64,000 bases of DNA from Cloacibacterium caeni. GTDB lineage: Bacteria > Bacteroidota > Bacteroidia > Flavobacteriales > Weeksellaceae. Shown here one piece after another: positions 24,655 to 32,997 of this stretch; position 1 is the stretch's first letter; each line of letters starts with the position of its first letter. The stretch covers positions 434,001-498,000 of the forward strand of contig NZ_OU015321.1 of assembly GCF_907163105.1 (NCBI RefSeq), written 5' to 3'. The notes under the pieces are model-generated. The model was given only the letters and a program-made list of their open reading frames with translations. It made no database searches and was not told where the DNA came from. A program made the position numbers and the translations under genes.

Positions 24655-25482
24655 TTATTTTAGTTCTATTTCTTCAATTTTATAATCTCTTTTTTTCAGT
24701 AATTCTAATAAACCATCTTTAAAGTCCAAATGAAAAAGACCAACAAAAATAAAGACCTTTTTATTTTGTTTTATTGCATTATCTATCTTATCAATCCAAT
24801 CTTTGTTTCTTGCCGTAATTAATTTTTCTTGCCTCTCTTTTGTAAAATTAAACAGGTGTTTTTTTGTTCTATATTCATTTATTATAGAACAATTGAGATT
24901 TTGTTTTTCAGAATTTAATAAAATAATCTTAGTCTTTAAAATTTGTAATAATTTTTCATCTGTAGCACCCAAATATAATGAATTATTTATGTAGTCAAAA
25001 GTGTTTTTCGTCGGCTCTAATCCAACTAATTTTAAGTTATTTTCAAGAGAATATTTTTTCAAATAATCATCCATTTTTATGTTGTCAGATTTTTCTTTTT
25101 CCGTTAAACAAAATTTACTTGAAATTTTTCCATCAATTGTAATTATTAGTTCTCGTAAAGTCATCTTTTTTGCATCAACATAGTTTGGAACAATATTTTT
25201 AATAGTTTCAATCTCGTTTTTGTCAAGTTTTTTGAGTATTAAATTTTCGTCCCTTTTATTTATGAAAATATTTGCTGAATCAATATTTTCAGATAGTGCA
25301 ATTTTTGATTGTTTTAATTTTTCAAGAATAATTTTGTTTTCATTTATAAAATCTTTGCCTAAATAATGGTAAGTTCCGAGTATGTAACTTTCACTATCAT
25401 CTTTAGATATTTTCCAAAAAATTGACTGTTGAGAAAATAAAAATGTTGAGAATAAAATTAGGATTATTGTTAATTTTTTCAT
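24655..25482 (-). CDS. TraB/GumN family protein (cassette 8)
   Basis: 275 residues, start MKKLTIIL at 25482 chosen because the signal peptide (to FLFSQ) begins there. IFWKISKDDSESYILGTYHYLG carries the GTxH motif; LSENID the Glu; FIFVGLFHLDFKDGLLELL the second conserved GxxH. These are the metal-site motifs of TraB/GumN/Tiki-type proteases or hydrolases. Probably periplasmic. Role in this cassette unknown. Confidence 0.85.
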   Translation of the reverse strand: MKKLTIILILFSTFLFSQQSIFWKISKDDSESYILGTYHYLGKDFINENKIILEKLKQSKIALSENIDSANIFINKRDENLILKKLDKNEIETIKNIVPNYVDAKKMTLRELIITIDGKISSKFCLTEKEKSDNIKMDDYLKKYSLENNLKLVGLEPTKNTFDYINNSLYLGATDEKLLQILKTKIILLNSEKQNLNCSIINEYRTKKHLFNFTKERQEKLITARNKDWIDKIDNAIKQNKKVFIFVGLFHLDFKDGLLELLKKRDYKIEEIELK

Positions 25483-25517
25483 TTTTAACACTATTTTTTT
25501 ATAAAATTTCTGCTAAC

Positions 25518-25651
25518 GTTTTGCAGCTTGGCGAAGTGGCGGATTTTGAAGCACTTACTTCCTTTTTAGCACAAAAGCTCTTTTGAAAACTGAACTTTCT
25601 TTTTAGCACCATTTCCGCCATTTTGCCAAACTGCTGTTGTGCGTAGCTCTT
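25518..25651. repeat. attC-like junction 8
   Basis: GCAGCTTGGCGAAGTGGCGGA (about 25523) pairs with TCCGCCATTTTGCCAAACTGC near 25613-25634, with the GAAG/TTTT bulge; 134 bp. Flanked by TTTCTGCTAAC (ends 25517) and GTTATTCG (25652). Confidence 0.68.
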
Positions 25652-25652
25652 G

Positions 25653-25780
25653 TTATTCGTTAAGTTGGTTTTCAATATCCATTTTTTCATGTAAAACTCT
25701 TATAACTTCTATTTCATTAGATTTCGTTTTCTTGAAAAATATTAAATGGGATTTTATTTTTGAACATCGATAGTTTTTTC
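25653..25780 (-). pseudogene. C-terminal fragment of a ParE/RelE toxin gene
   Basis: Minus-strand frame reads ...NYRCSKIKSHLIFFKKTK, NEIEVIRVLHEKMDIENQL, then stop at 25653-25655. This is the canonical end of a ParE-type toxin (YR-x3-...SHLIFY..., IIRILH.RMD). The N-terminal half lies 4.6 kb away at 30368-30547, in the same strand. The transposon at 25781-30367 separates them, with GTTTTTTC duplicated on each side. Confidence 0.85.
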
Positions 25781-27052
25781 GGTTCTATATTGTTTATAAT
25801 ATGTAAATATAAAATTATTATTTTTGTTTATGCAAAATTCAGTAGAAATATTTTCCATAGCATTAGGGTTAATAGAGCCTTGGTATGTTAAAGAAGTTGT
25901 TTTTGACAAAGAACGCCTTCAATTAGATGTTTATTTAGGATTTAAGAAAGGACATTTGTTTTTAGCGGATGATAATCAATATTATACAGCGTATGATACT
26001 GTTGAGAGACGATGGGAACACCTTAATTTTTTTTCAGCATAAATGTTACTTACACGCAAAAGTTCCAAGAGTAAAACAATCTGATGGAAAGATTAAGACC
26101 CAATAAGTACCATGGGCAAGGAAAGGAAGCGGTTTTACCCTTTTATTTGAAGCATTTTCAATGTTGCTAATAGAAAACGAAATGCCTGTAAATAAGGTTG
26201 CTAAAATCTTACAAGTCTATCCAGTAAGGTTGTGGAATGTCTTTGATTATTGGATTTCTATCGCTCATAAAGAAGATGTTATTGATTCTTTAACCAAAAT
26301 AGGTTTTGATGAAACTTCGGTTAAAAAAGGACATAACTATATTACTCACATGGTTGATTTAGAGCAAAAACGAGTACTGTTTGCTTGTGAGGGTAAAGGA
26401 GTCGATTGTATTGAAAAGAGTGTTGATTATCTAAAAGAAAAAGAAGTAGAAATTGCAGAGATTAAACAGGTTTGTATAGATATGTCACCAGCATTTATAT
26501 CAGGTTGCAATACACATTTACAAGAAGCGGAAATTACTTTTGATAAATTCCATGTAGTCAAAGAAGTAAACAAAGCAATGGACGAATTACGAAGATTAGA
26601 ACGCAAAGGAAACGATTTATTAAAAGGGCATAAATACACCTTTCTTAAATCAAAATTAACCCCTGAAATCAAATCAGAAAAAGACTTTTTAATGGAATTA
26701 TATCCTAAATTAGGTCAAGGCTACCAGTTACTCGAAATGTTTAAAGATTTTTGGGATATAAAACAAAAAGCAGAAGCAGAAACCTATTTAGCTTTTTGGT
26801 GTGATTATGCAGATGATTCTGGAATTTATCCATTCCAAAAAGCATCAAAAACAATAAAAGCACATTGGTCAGGAATTATAAACTACATCGAAAGTAGAAT
26901 AAATAATGGTGTAATTGAAGGTATAAACTCAAAAATTCAGCTCGCTAAAAAAAGAGCTAGAGGTTATAGAAACACAACTAATTTTATCAACATGATTTAC
27001 TTTACTTGCAGTAAACTAAAATTTAACTACCCACTATATTCAACATAGAGCC
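25781..27052 (+). mobile_element. ISL3-type element, left copy (defective)
   Basis: 1272 bp. Ends GGTTCTATATTG and CAACATAGAGCC are inverted. Same orientation as the right copy. Transposase disrupted, so movement would depend on the right copy. Confidence 0.85.
25830..27048 (+). pseudogene. ISL3-family transposase, frameshifted and with a stop
   Basis: Compared with the intact right copy there is one additional T in a T run (8 T near 26027-26034), which shifts the frame after WEHLNFF. Further, an in-frame TAA replaces GAA (CAATAAGTA near 26100). The open part after 26161 keeps GFDETSVKKG, DMSPAF and the EGINSKIQ end. A restart product lacking the N-terminal zinc finger is conceivable. Confidence 0.9.
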
Positions 27053-27066
27053 TGTATTTTTTAGTA

Positions 27067-27789
27067 TTATAATTCTTTTTTAAGTTCTTGTATTTTATGA
27101 AAGATTAAAGGAGGAAAATTCCCATGATAAATTTCGCAAATGGTACACTTTTTTAATGCTAATGGGTCTTCATTTTCAATTTCTTTCGCAGGGAAAATGC
27201 TAAAAACCAATTCGTGATAAATTAATGTATTATAAAACTCCTTATCTTCTTTAACTAGCTTTGAAATTTTGTTTTTCTGTAAAATTAATTTAGCACTGTT
27301 TATGATGCCCAATATTTCTCTAACTCCGTCAATTTTTAGAATATCATCATCATTATGAATATTAACATTCATATCTTCAATATCTTGAAAAAAATGTTTT
27401 ATTGCTCTCTTTCCAAAAATTAAACTGCTTCTACCACTAAAATCTTTATCATAGCTAAAGCTTTTGATGTTATTTTGAAAAAAAGAATACAACTCATGTA
27501 TTTGTTCCAAATCATGTCTTATTAATGACTGCTTATTGTCTTCATTAACTTGATTTTGAATAATAGTATTAGCATCTAATTGTGCTTTTAAAGCAAGGTA
27601 TATAAGAATAGAACCTAACAATTGAGAAATCGGAGAAGTAATTCCTCCAATAGTATCGCCAACAGGTCCATATTTCCCTAAAAATTCTATATTTAAAAAA
27701 GTTACCATGAATGGCAACACAAAAATTAATATGGCTCCTACAATCAATGTCCATTTTGCAGAGCTATTTACAATATTATCAATCTTCAT
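27067..27789 (-). CDS. putAbiC-like membrane protein (putative abortive infection)
   Basis: 240 residues. Two N-terminal transmembrane helices (about 13-33 and 52-68) bracket the motif GPVGDTIGGITSPISQLLGS. The second helix ends LIYLALKAQLDAN and is followed by a long cytosolic helical domain. This G-D-x-x-G-G-x-x-x-P-I signature with a following Q is that of the putative phage abortive infection family (putAbiC). I infer a defence role; the match is from memory of the family pattern. It is cargo of the composite transposon, 3 bp from the next gene. Confidence 0.6.
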   Translation of the reverse strand: MKIDNIVNSSAKWTLIVGAILIFVLPFMVTFLNIEFLGKYGPVGDTIGGITSPISQLLGSILIYLALKAQLDANTIIQNQVNEDNKQSLIRHDLEQIHELYSFFQNNIKSFSYDKDFSGRSSLIFGKRAIKHFFQDIEDMNVNIHNDDDILKIDGVREILGIINSAKLILQKNKISKLVKEDKEFYNTLIYHELVFSIFPAKEIENEDPLALKKCTICEIYHGNFPPLIFHKIQELKKEL

Positions 27790-27792
27790 ATA

Positions 27793-28086
27793 TTATTTTG
27801 TATGTCTTTCAAAAACTTCTCCTACTGAAACGTCATAACTTTCAAAAATTTCTGTTTTCCCACGCTCTTTATATTTTTTATGTTCTGGGTGTTCATCCCA
27901 AATAAGAAAAGAATCTTTGTCTTTAAAATAGACAACTAGCATGTTATGACCATTTTCTCCGTTATAGACTTCGTGCCCATCATATCCTTCAATCATTGAA
28001 ACATGTTTTCTTGCATAACTATACAATCCTTCAAATTCTTCTTGAAATTCTGGATTAACCTTGTATTTAAACGCTGCGACTATCAT
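27793..28086 (-). CDS. small ABM-fold (dimeric alpha-beta barrel) protein
   Basis: 97 residues. MIVAAFKYKVNPEFQEEFEGLY, then EGYDGHEVYNGENGHNMLVVYFKDKDSFLIWDEHPEHKKYKERGK matches the antibiotic biosynthesis monooxygenase-like fold: strand, helix, then a W-x-x-HPEH segment. Members oxidise or bind small aromatic or lipid molecules. Sits 24 bp downstream of msrAB and upstream of the putAbiC-like gene, all on one strand. Confidence 0.78.
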   Translation of the reverse strand: MIVAAFKYKVNPEFQEEFEGLYSYARKHVSMIEGYDGHEVYNGENGHNMLVVYFKDKDSFLIWDEHPEHKKYKERGKTEIFESYDVSVGEVFERHTK

Positions 28087-28110
28087 TCTTTTATTTTTAA
28101 ACTTAAATTA

Positions 28111-29082
28111 TTACTTCAACTTTTCTTTATATAGCTCTTTGAATTTTCTCAACTTCGGATTAATTACTGCTGCACAATACCTGTTTTGATCTCTATTCTC
28201 ATTATAATAATTTTGATGGTAGTCTTCAGCAGGGTAAAAGTGTTCAAACATGGCAACTTCTGTAACAATCATATCATCATACGTAGCTTTTAATTCCTTA
28301 ATCACATTTAGAGCAATTGTTTTTTCTTCTTCATTTCTATAAAAAATTACACTTCTATATTGAGTACCCATATCTGCTCCTTGCTGATTTAGTGTTGTTG
28401 GATTGTGGGTAGTGAGATGAATTTTAACCAAATCCTCATAGGATATTTCAGCAGGATTATAGGCAAACTCAATCACTTCTGCATGGCCAGTTATCCCAGA
28501 GGAAACTTCTCTATAGGTAGGGTTAGAAATTCTTCCTCCACTATAGCCACTTTCAACTGTAACAACCCCTTTTAAATTCTGAAAAATTGCTTCTGTGCAC
28601 CAAAAACAACCCCCTCCAAAAGTTGCTTTCCTTTCCATACTTTCTACTTTTTTCAAAGCCAATGCATTCATACAATATCGCAATCCACTAGGCATGGGAC
28701 CATCTTGAAAAACATGTCCCAAATGTGCATCACAAGTGTTGCAAGTCGTTTCAATTCGATACATCCCATGGCTTCTATCTTTGTAATAAGCAATCACATT
28801 ATCCTTTATGGGTTGCGTAAAAGAAGGCCAACCTGTTCCGCTATCAAATTTTTCTGCAGAATCAAAAAGTAAAGTTTCACAACAAACGCAAGTATATTTT
28901 CCTGCTTCGAAAAAAGTACACAAATCCGAGCTATTAGCTCTTTCTGTTCCTTTTTGCCTAGTAATATAATATTGTTCTTCTGTTAGCAAAGCTTTCCATT
29001 CTTCGTCGGTTTTCTCTACTCGTTTATCTGGTGTAAGATTCCCTTTGTTTGCATATTTAATTACATCGAGCCATTTGAGCAT
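28111..29082 (-). CDS. msrAB: fused methionine sulfoxide reductase B-A
   Basis: 323 residues. MsrB domain first (about 15-140) with zinc CxxC pairs C65/C68 and C114/C117, WPSF motif and catalytic RYC (Cys137). MsrA domain second (about 152-315) with GCFWC (Cys159 nucleophile), GYSGG and HPTT-like HNPTTLNQQGADMGTQYRS. Repairs both R- and S-methionine sulfoxide. The N-terminus is not a signal peptide, so it is cytosolic. In the composite transposon it may give resistance to oxidants such as hypochlorite; that is inference. Confidence 0.95.
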   Translation of the reverse strand: MLKWLDVIKYANKGNLTPDKRVEKTDEEWKALLTEEQYYITRQKGTERANSSDLCTFFEAGKYTCVCCETLLFDSAEKFDSGTGWPSFTQPIKDNVIAYYKDRSHGMYRIETTCNTCDAHLGHVFQDGPMPSGLRYCMNALALKKVESMERKATFGGGCFWCTEAIFQNLKGVVTVESGYSGGRISNPTYREVSSGITGHAEVIEFAYNPAEISYEDLVKIHLTTHNPTTLNQQGADMGTQYRSVIFYRNEEEKTIALNVIKELKATYDDMIVTEVAMFEHFYPAEDYHQNYYNENRDQNRYCAAVINPKLRKFKELYKEKLK

Positions 29083-29096
29083 AATTCTATAATTTA

Positions 29097-30367
29097 GGTT
29101 CTATATTGTTTATAATGGGTAAATATAAAAATATTATTTTTGTTTATGCAAAATTCAGTAGAAATATTTTCCATAGCATTAGGTTTAGTAGAGCCTTGGT
29201 ATGTTAAAGAAGTTGTTTTTGACAAAGAACGCCTTCAATTAGATGTTTATTTAGGCTTTAAGAAAGGTCATTTGTTTTTAGCAGATGATACACAATATTA
29301 TACTGCTTATGATACAGTTGAAAGACGATGGGAACATCTTAACTTTTTTCAGCATAAATGTTATCTACATGCTAAAGTTCCAAGAGTAATGCAGTCTGAT
29401 GGGAAAATTAAAACCCAAGAAGTTCCATGGGCAAGAAAAGGAAGCGGTTTTACCTTATTGTTTGAAGCTTTTTCAATGTTGTTAATAGAAAACGAAATGC
29501 CTGTGAATAAAGTTGCTAAACTCCTACAAGTTTATCCTGCTAGAATTTGGAATGTCTTTGATTATTGGATTTCTATTGCTCATAAAGAAGATGTTATTGA
29601 TTCTTTAACCAAAATAGGTTTTGATGAAACTTCTGTTAAAAAAGGACATAATTACATTACTCATATGGTTGATTTAGAGCAAAAACGAGTACTGTTTGCT
29701 TGTGAGGGTAAAGGAGTCGATTGTATTGAAAAGAGTGTTGATTATCTAAAAGAAAAAGAAGTAGAAATTGCAGAGATTAAACAGGTTTGTATAGATATGT
29801 CACCAGCATTTATATCAGGTTGCAATACACATTTACAAGAAGCGGAAATTACTTTTGATAAATTCCATGTAGTCAAAGAAGTAAACAAAGCGATGGACGA
29901 ATTACGAAAATTAGAACGCAAAGGAAACGATTTATTAAAAGGGTATAAATACACCTTTCTTAAATCAAAATTAACTCCTGAAATCAAATCTGAAAAAGAC
30001 TTTTTAATGGAATTATATCCTAAATTAGGTCAAGGCTACCAGTTACTTGAAATGTTTAAAGATTTTTGGGATATAAAAGAAAAAACTGAGGCAGAAACCT
30101 ATTTAGCTTTTTGGTGTGATTATGCAGATGAATCAGGTATTTTATCTTTCCAAAAAGCATCAAAAACAATAAAAGCGCATTGGTCAGGAATTATAAACTA
30201 CATCGAAAGTAGAATAAATAATGGTGTAATTGAGGGTATAAACTCAAAAATTCAGCTCGCTAAAAAAAGAGCTAGGGGTTACAGAAACACAATCAACTTT
30301 ATCAACATGATTTACTTTACTTGCAGTAAACTAAAATTTAATTACCCACTGTATTCAACATAGAGTC
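29097..30367 (+). mobile_element. ISL3-type element, right copy (intact)
   Basis: 1271 bp. Ends GGTTCTATATTG and CAACATAGAGTC are imperfect inverted repeats. One full-length transposase gene. The left end starts right after the msrAB start region, leaving only 14 bp from its ATG to the IS. Confidence 0.88.
29146..30363 (+). CDS. ISL3-family transposase
   Basis: 405 residues from ATG 29146 (a TTG start two codons before is possible). Layout: N-terminal zinc-finger/HTH region, DDE core with GFDETSVKKGHNYITHMVDLE (first Asp), IKQVCIDMSPAFISGC (second Asp), FDKFHVVKEVNKAMDELR and the final SRINNGVIEGINSKIQLAKKRARGYRN carrying the catalytic Glu. These are diagnostic for ISL3. No frameshift, so probably active. 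Confidence 0.93.
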   Translation: MQNSVEIFSIALGLVEPWYVKEVVFDKERLQLDVYLGFKKGHLFLADDTQYYTAYDTVERRWEHLNFFQHKCYLHAKVPRVMQSDGKIKTQEVPWARKGSGFTLLFEAFSMLLIENEMPVNKVAKLLQVYPARIWNVFDYWISIAHKEDVIDSLTKIGFDETSVKKGHNYITHMVDLEQKRVLFACEGKGVDCIEKSVDYLKEKEVEIAEIKQVCIDMSPAFISGCNTHLQEAEITFDKFHVVKEVNKAMDELRKLERKGNDLLKGYKYTFLKSKLTPEIKSEKDFLMELYPKLGQGYQLLEMFKDFWDIKEKTEAETYLAFWCDYADESGILSFQKASKTIKAHWSGIINYIESRINNGVIEGINSKIQLAKKRARGYRNTINFINMIYFTCSKLKFNYPLYST

Positions 30368-30547
30368 GTTTTTTCTAATGTTTCCAAAGTCACGAGCAAT
30401 TTCAAAATTGACAACTATATATTCAATTTCGTCAAAAATTAAATTATAGTATCGGTCAGCTTGTTCAATCGACCAATTTTCTGCTGTGTAAATCCAGATT
30501 TTATTAATGTCATCTAATGCTTTTTCGCTAATTATATATTTCGACAT
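30368..30547 (-). pseudogene. N-terminal fragment of a ParE/RelE toxin gene
   Basis: Starts MSKYIISEKALDDINKIWIYTAENWS, the classic ParE N-terminus, and continues to RDFGNIRKND where the transposon breaks it. Beyond that the frame reads into the IS end and stops at 30338. The rest of the gene is at 25653-25780. Starts 1 bp overlapping the parD stop (TAATG). The antitoxin therefore survives without its toxin. Confidence 0.9.
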
Positions 30548-30792
30548 TATTTTCCGAAGTTTGCTTTAAGTTGTTCAAGATTTTTGTTACGATCAAAATT
30601 TTTAATCTTTGCACTTTTTTCTCCTATTTTAAGTTCGTTGATTAAAGATTTTGTTTTGTTTTCTTCATGTTCAAAAATTCTCAAAGCAGTTCTAACAACT
30701 TCACTTACAGAGTTGTATTTACCAGAAGCTATTTGCTCGTTAATGAAGTTTTCAAAATTGTCGCCTAATAAAATTGAAGTATTTCGTGCCAT
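30547..30792 (-). CDS. parD: ParD-type antitoxin, orphaned
   Basis: 81 residues, ribbon-helix-helix of the ParD/CC2985 family: ARNTSILLGDNFENFINEQIASGKYNSVSEVVRTALRIFE (residues 2-41), followed by an extended acidic/basic toxin-binding tail. Would neutralise the adjacent ParE, now inactivated by the transposon. It may still repress its promoter. Confidence 0.9.
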   Translation of the reverse strand: MARNTSILLGDNFENFINEQIASGKYNSVSEVVRTALRIFEHEENKTKSLINELKIGEKSAKIKNFDRNKNLEQLKANFGK

Positions 30793-30874
30793 AATCTTTT
30801 TTTATCAAAGAAGCCAATTATTGGTATTTTATACAACATTTTTTTGCTTTTTTTTGGATAGAGTTTCGCACAAC

Positions 30875-30993
30875 GTTAAAGCATTGTAGTCAGTTGTGGT
30901 TAGACTGGCGTAATGTTTCGATTTAAGACTAAAACTAACCGAGTAAAAACAAATTATTAATTAAGCCTAAACCCACAATTGCTACAATGCAGT
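30875..30993. repeat. attC-like junction 9
   Basis: GCATTGTAGTCAGTTGTGGTTAGAC (about 30881-30905) pairs with GCCTAAACCCACAATTGCTACAATGC near 30965-30990. 119 bp, boxes AAC (30872-30874) and GTTATGGTTAG (30994). Confidence 0.68.
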
Positions 30994-31025
30994 GTTATGG
31001 TTAGTGTTTTTAAAATTCTAAAACA

Positions 31026-31343
31026 ATGATAGAATATAGAAAATATATACCTTATTCAAATTTACCAATAAGAGTAAGAACTAAATACGGAATAAGTGAA
31101 GCTATCTTATCAGAAGTAGGTTATAGATATACAAATCTTACTCATCCATTACAAAACGCACATTTATCTCATTTTGATATAATAGAATGGGAATATGTGG
31201 ATGAAAAAAATATGCAAGAGTGTTTGTTTATAGAAAATGTTTACCAAAGACAAAAAGAAGCTGAAGATATATTACGTAATATTAAAATAACATTTTTAGA
31301 TAAAATAAAGTTTTTCTTTTTACGACATTTTCGAAAACATTAA
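31026..31343 (+). CDS. hypothetical protein (cassette 10)
   Basis: 105 residues, no signal peptide, no membrane helix, basic C-terminus (LDKIKFFFLRHFRKH). No family recognised. It fills a 357-bp cassette whose ends are the perfect pair GTTATGGTTA / TAACCATAAC; the stop codon TAA lies in the closing box. It is the only single-gene cassette read on the plus strand. Confidence 0.7.
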   Translation: MIEYRKYIPYSNLPIRVRTKYGISEAILSEVGYRYTNLTHPLQNAHLSHFDIIEWEYVDEKNMQECLFIENVYQRQKEAEDILRNIKITFLDKIKFFFLRHFRKH

Positions 31344-31350
31344 CCATAAC

Positions 31351-31628
31351 GGTTCGGCGGATTTGCGAAGTCCCGAGAAGGAAGTTTGCTTCCGTTCTTG
31401 GGATTTAGCAAATTCACAGATGTGCGAAGTTCGCGTAGCGACGAGCAACATCTGCGGATGTAATCCGCCGAACCGATGTGGCAAAAGGAGCGGAGCGGAT
31501 TTTGCCACATCGTTTTGCGGCTTGCAGAAGTGGCGAACTTCGTAACCGAGATTTTTCCGCTAAGATAAAATTTCTTGCGAAAAATAAACGTGAATTTACC
31601 ACATATTTCGCCATTTATGCAAACCGCT
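31351..31628. repeat. attC-like junction 10, with 162-bp repeat copy 2
   Basis: 31351-31512 is the second copy of the 162-bp repeat. It is followed by TTTTGCGGCTTGCAGAAGTGGCGAA, which pairs with TTTCGCCATTTATGCAAACCGC (about 31513-31540 and 31606-31627). As in junction 6 the repeat is placed in front of an ordinary palindrome, so the 162-bp unit looks inserted. Next box is GTTATCTGC (31629). Confidence 0.65.
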
Positions 31629-31642
31629 GTTATCTGCTGTTT

Positions 31643-32374
31643 TTATTTGTTTTCATTCCAATAATAGCTATCAGAATGAATTCTTTGTCCGAAGATTGCT
31701 GTACCCACTCTTATAATCGTTGCTCCCTCCGCAATGGCTGTTTCCATATCGCCACTCATACCCATTGATAATTCCTGCATTTCTACATTAGGAATATTTA
31801 AAGCAATAATTTGCTGTTGAATATTTTTTAGCAATTTGAAACATTCTCTGACTTTTTCGGTTTCCGCACTAAACAGACCTATTGTCATTAAGCCTTTTAT
31901 TTTTAAGGTTTCAAACTGTGCTACTTGCTTTACTAATTCTATGACATTGTCGGGTTGAACGCCAAATTTGCTTTCTTCAAACGAAGTATTTACCTGTATC
32001 AATACTTCTATCGTTTTGTTCTCATACTGTAACCTTTGGTGTAGTTTTTCTGCCAAATCCAAACGATCAAGCGACTGAATGCAAGACACATTGTATCTTA
32101 AAAGGTCTTTGATTTTGTTGGTCTGCAAATGTCCAATGAAATGATTGGTGTGCAGAATTTCTTTTAATGGCTCGTATTTCTCTTTAAGTTCCTGTACCTT
32201 GTTTTCTGCTATTAGTGTATGTCCTACTTGTAATGCCTTTTTTATACGTTCGGCAGGTACGGTTTTGGTTGCCAAAAGCAATTTTACTTCATTAGGATTT
32301 CTGTTGCTTTGCTTACAGGCATTATTTATTTGCTCCAAAACGCTTTGAATATTTTTGAAAATTTGTTCTTTCAT
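31643..32374 (-). CDS. yggS: YggS-family PLP-binding protein (cassette 11)
   Basis: 243 residues of the PLPBP/YggS family: LLLATKTVPAERIKKAL carries the PLP lysine, IAENKVQELKEKY, HFIGHLQTNKIK, and ELSMGMSGDMETAIAEGATIIRVGTAIFG binds phosphate. It controls free PLP levels in the cytosol. Its presence in a cassette with a MocR-type regulator suggests a vitamin B6 theme. It lies 20 bp downstream of a tRNA gene. Confidence 0.93.
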   Translation of the reverse strand: MKEQIFKNIQSVLEQINNACKQSNRNPNEVKLLLATKTVPAERIKKALQVGHTLIAENKVQELKEKYEPLKEILHTNHFIGHLQTNKIKDLLRYNVSCIQSLDRLDLAEKLHQRLQYENKTIEVLIQVNTSFEESKFGVQPDNVIELVKQVAQFETLKIKGLMTIGLFSAETEKVRECFKLLKNIQQQIIALNIPNVEMQELSMGMSGDMETAIAEGATIIRVGTAIFGQRIHSDSYYWNENK

Positions 32375-32393
32375 TTTTCAGATTTATGAAAAG

Positions 32394-32464
32394 AGGTCGG
32401 GAATGGATTTGAACCACTGTAAAAGATATTGCGTACCCTTGTCTAACCACTCGACCACCCGACC
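32394..32464 (-). tRNA. tRNA-Cys(GCA), divergent, with C33
   Basis: 71 nt read on the minus strand: acceptor arms GGTCGGG / CCCGACC, D arm GTC...GAC with GG in the loop, anticodon stem AGGGT/ATCTT (two G-U pairs) with loop ACGCAAT, giving anticodon GCA, T arm AGTGG/CCATT with TTCAAAT. Discriminator base is T, as required for cysteine tRNAs. Base 33 is C instead of the near-universal T. No CCA is encoded. Located between the GNAT and yggS genes. Confidence 0.75.
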
Positions 32465-32506
32465 ATTTTTTTGAAAAGGACGAACCGATTAAGTCCGTCC
32501 ATTTCG

Positions 32507-32953
32507 TTATTTCCACCAATAGTAATAGTTGTGATTTCCGTCATATTCAAAACCGCAACGTGGATATAATTTATTGCCTATGTCGTTTGCTTTTTCGGTT
32601 TCAAGCATTAGTCCACAAGCACCTGTTTCATCACACCATTGTTTTGCTTGGTCTATCAATGCTACCGAAAGCCCTTTACCTCTGTAATTGGGGTGTACAA
32701 ATAAATCGCTCAATAACCATTGTTTTGCTAATTTGATGTAATGATACAATTTATACAACTGCACAAAACCAACTGCTTTGCCGTCTGCATACACCACAAA
32801 AATGTTTGATTGGTCGTTGTCTAACCGTTCCTTAATGAACTGTTTGCATTTTTCGTAATCGTCTGCTTGACGGTAGAAAACCCGATAAAGGTTAAATAAT
32901 TCTGCTGCTGTGTCTAAATCGTTTAGACCTACTTTTTTGATGTTGTACTCCAT
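32507..32953 (-). CDS. GNAT-family N-acetyltransferase
   Basis: 148 residues. GNAT motif A LLSDLFVHPNYRGKGLSVAL (acetyl-CoA loop) around residues 85-105 and motif B GLMLETEKANDIGNKLYPRCGFE. Substrate unknown. Divergent from the MocR gene with a shared 90-bp control region, a pattern in which the regulator often controls its neighbour. Confidence 0.9.
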   Translation of the reverse strand: MEYNIKKVGLNDLDTAAELFNLYRVFYRQADDYEKCKQFIKERLDNDQSNIFVVYADGKAVGFVQLYKLYHYIKLAKQWLLSDLFVHPNYRGKGLSVALIDQAKQWCDETGACGLMLETEKANDIGNKLYPRCGFEYDGNHNYYYWWK

Positions 32954-32997
32954 TGTTTCTAATTATTTTTAAATGATATGGCAAAATTAAATTTTAA

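Larger units (their letters stand above)
25781..30367. mobile_element. 4.6-kb composite transposon of two ISL3-type elements
   Basis: Two directly repeated ISL3-type copies (25781-27052, 29097-30367) flank three cargo genes. The outer ends are bordered by the 8-bp direct repeat GTTTTTTC (25773-25780 and 30368-30375), the target length known for ISL3. Inner sequences adjacent to each copy lack this 8-mer. Rejoining the flanks restores a ParE frame across ...GNIRK / NYRCSK.... So the entire unit moved as one. Confidence 0.85.
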
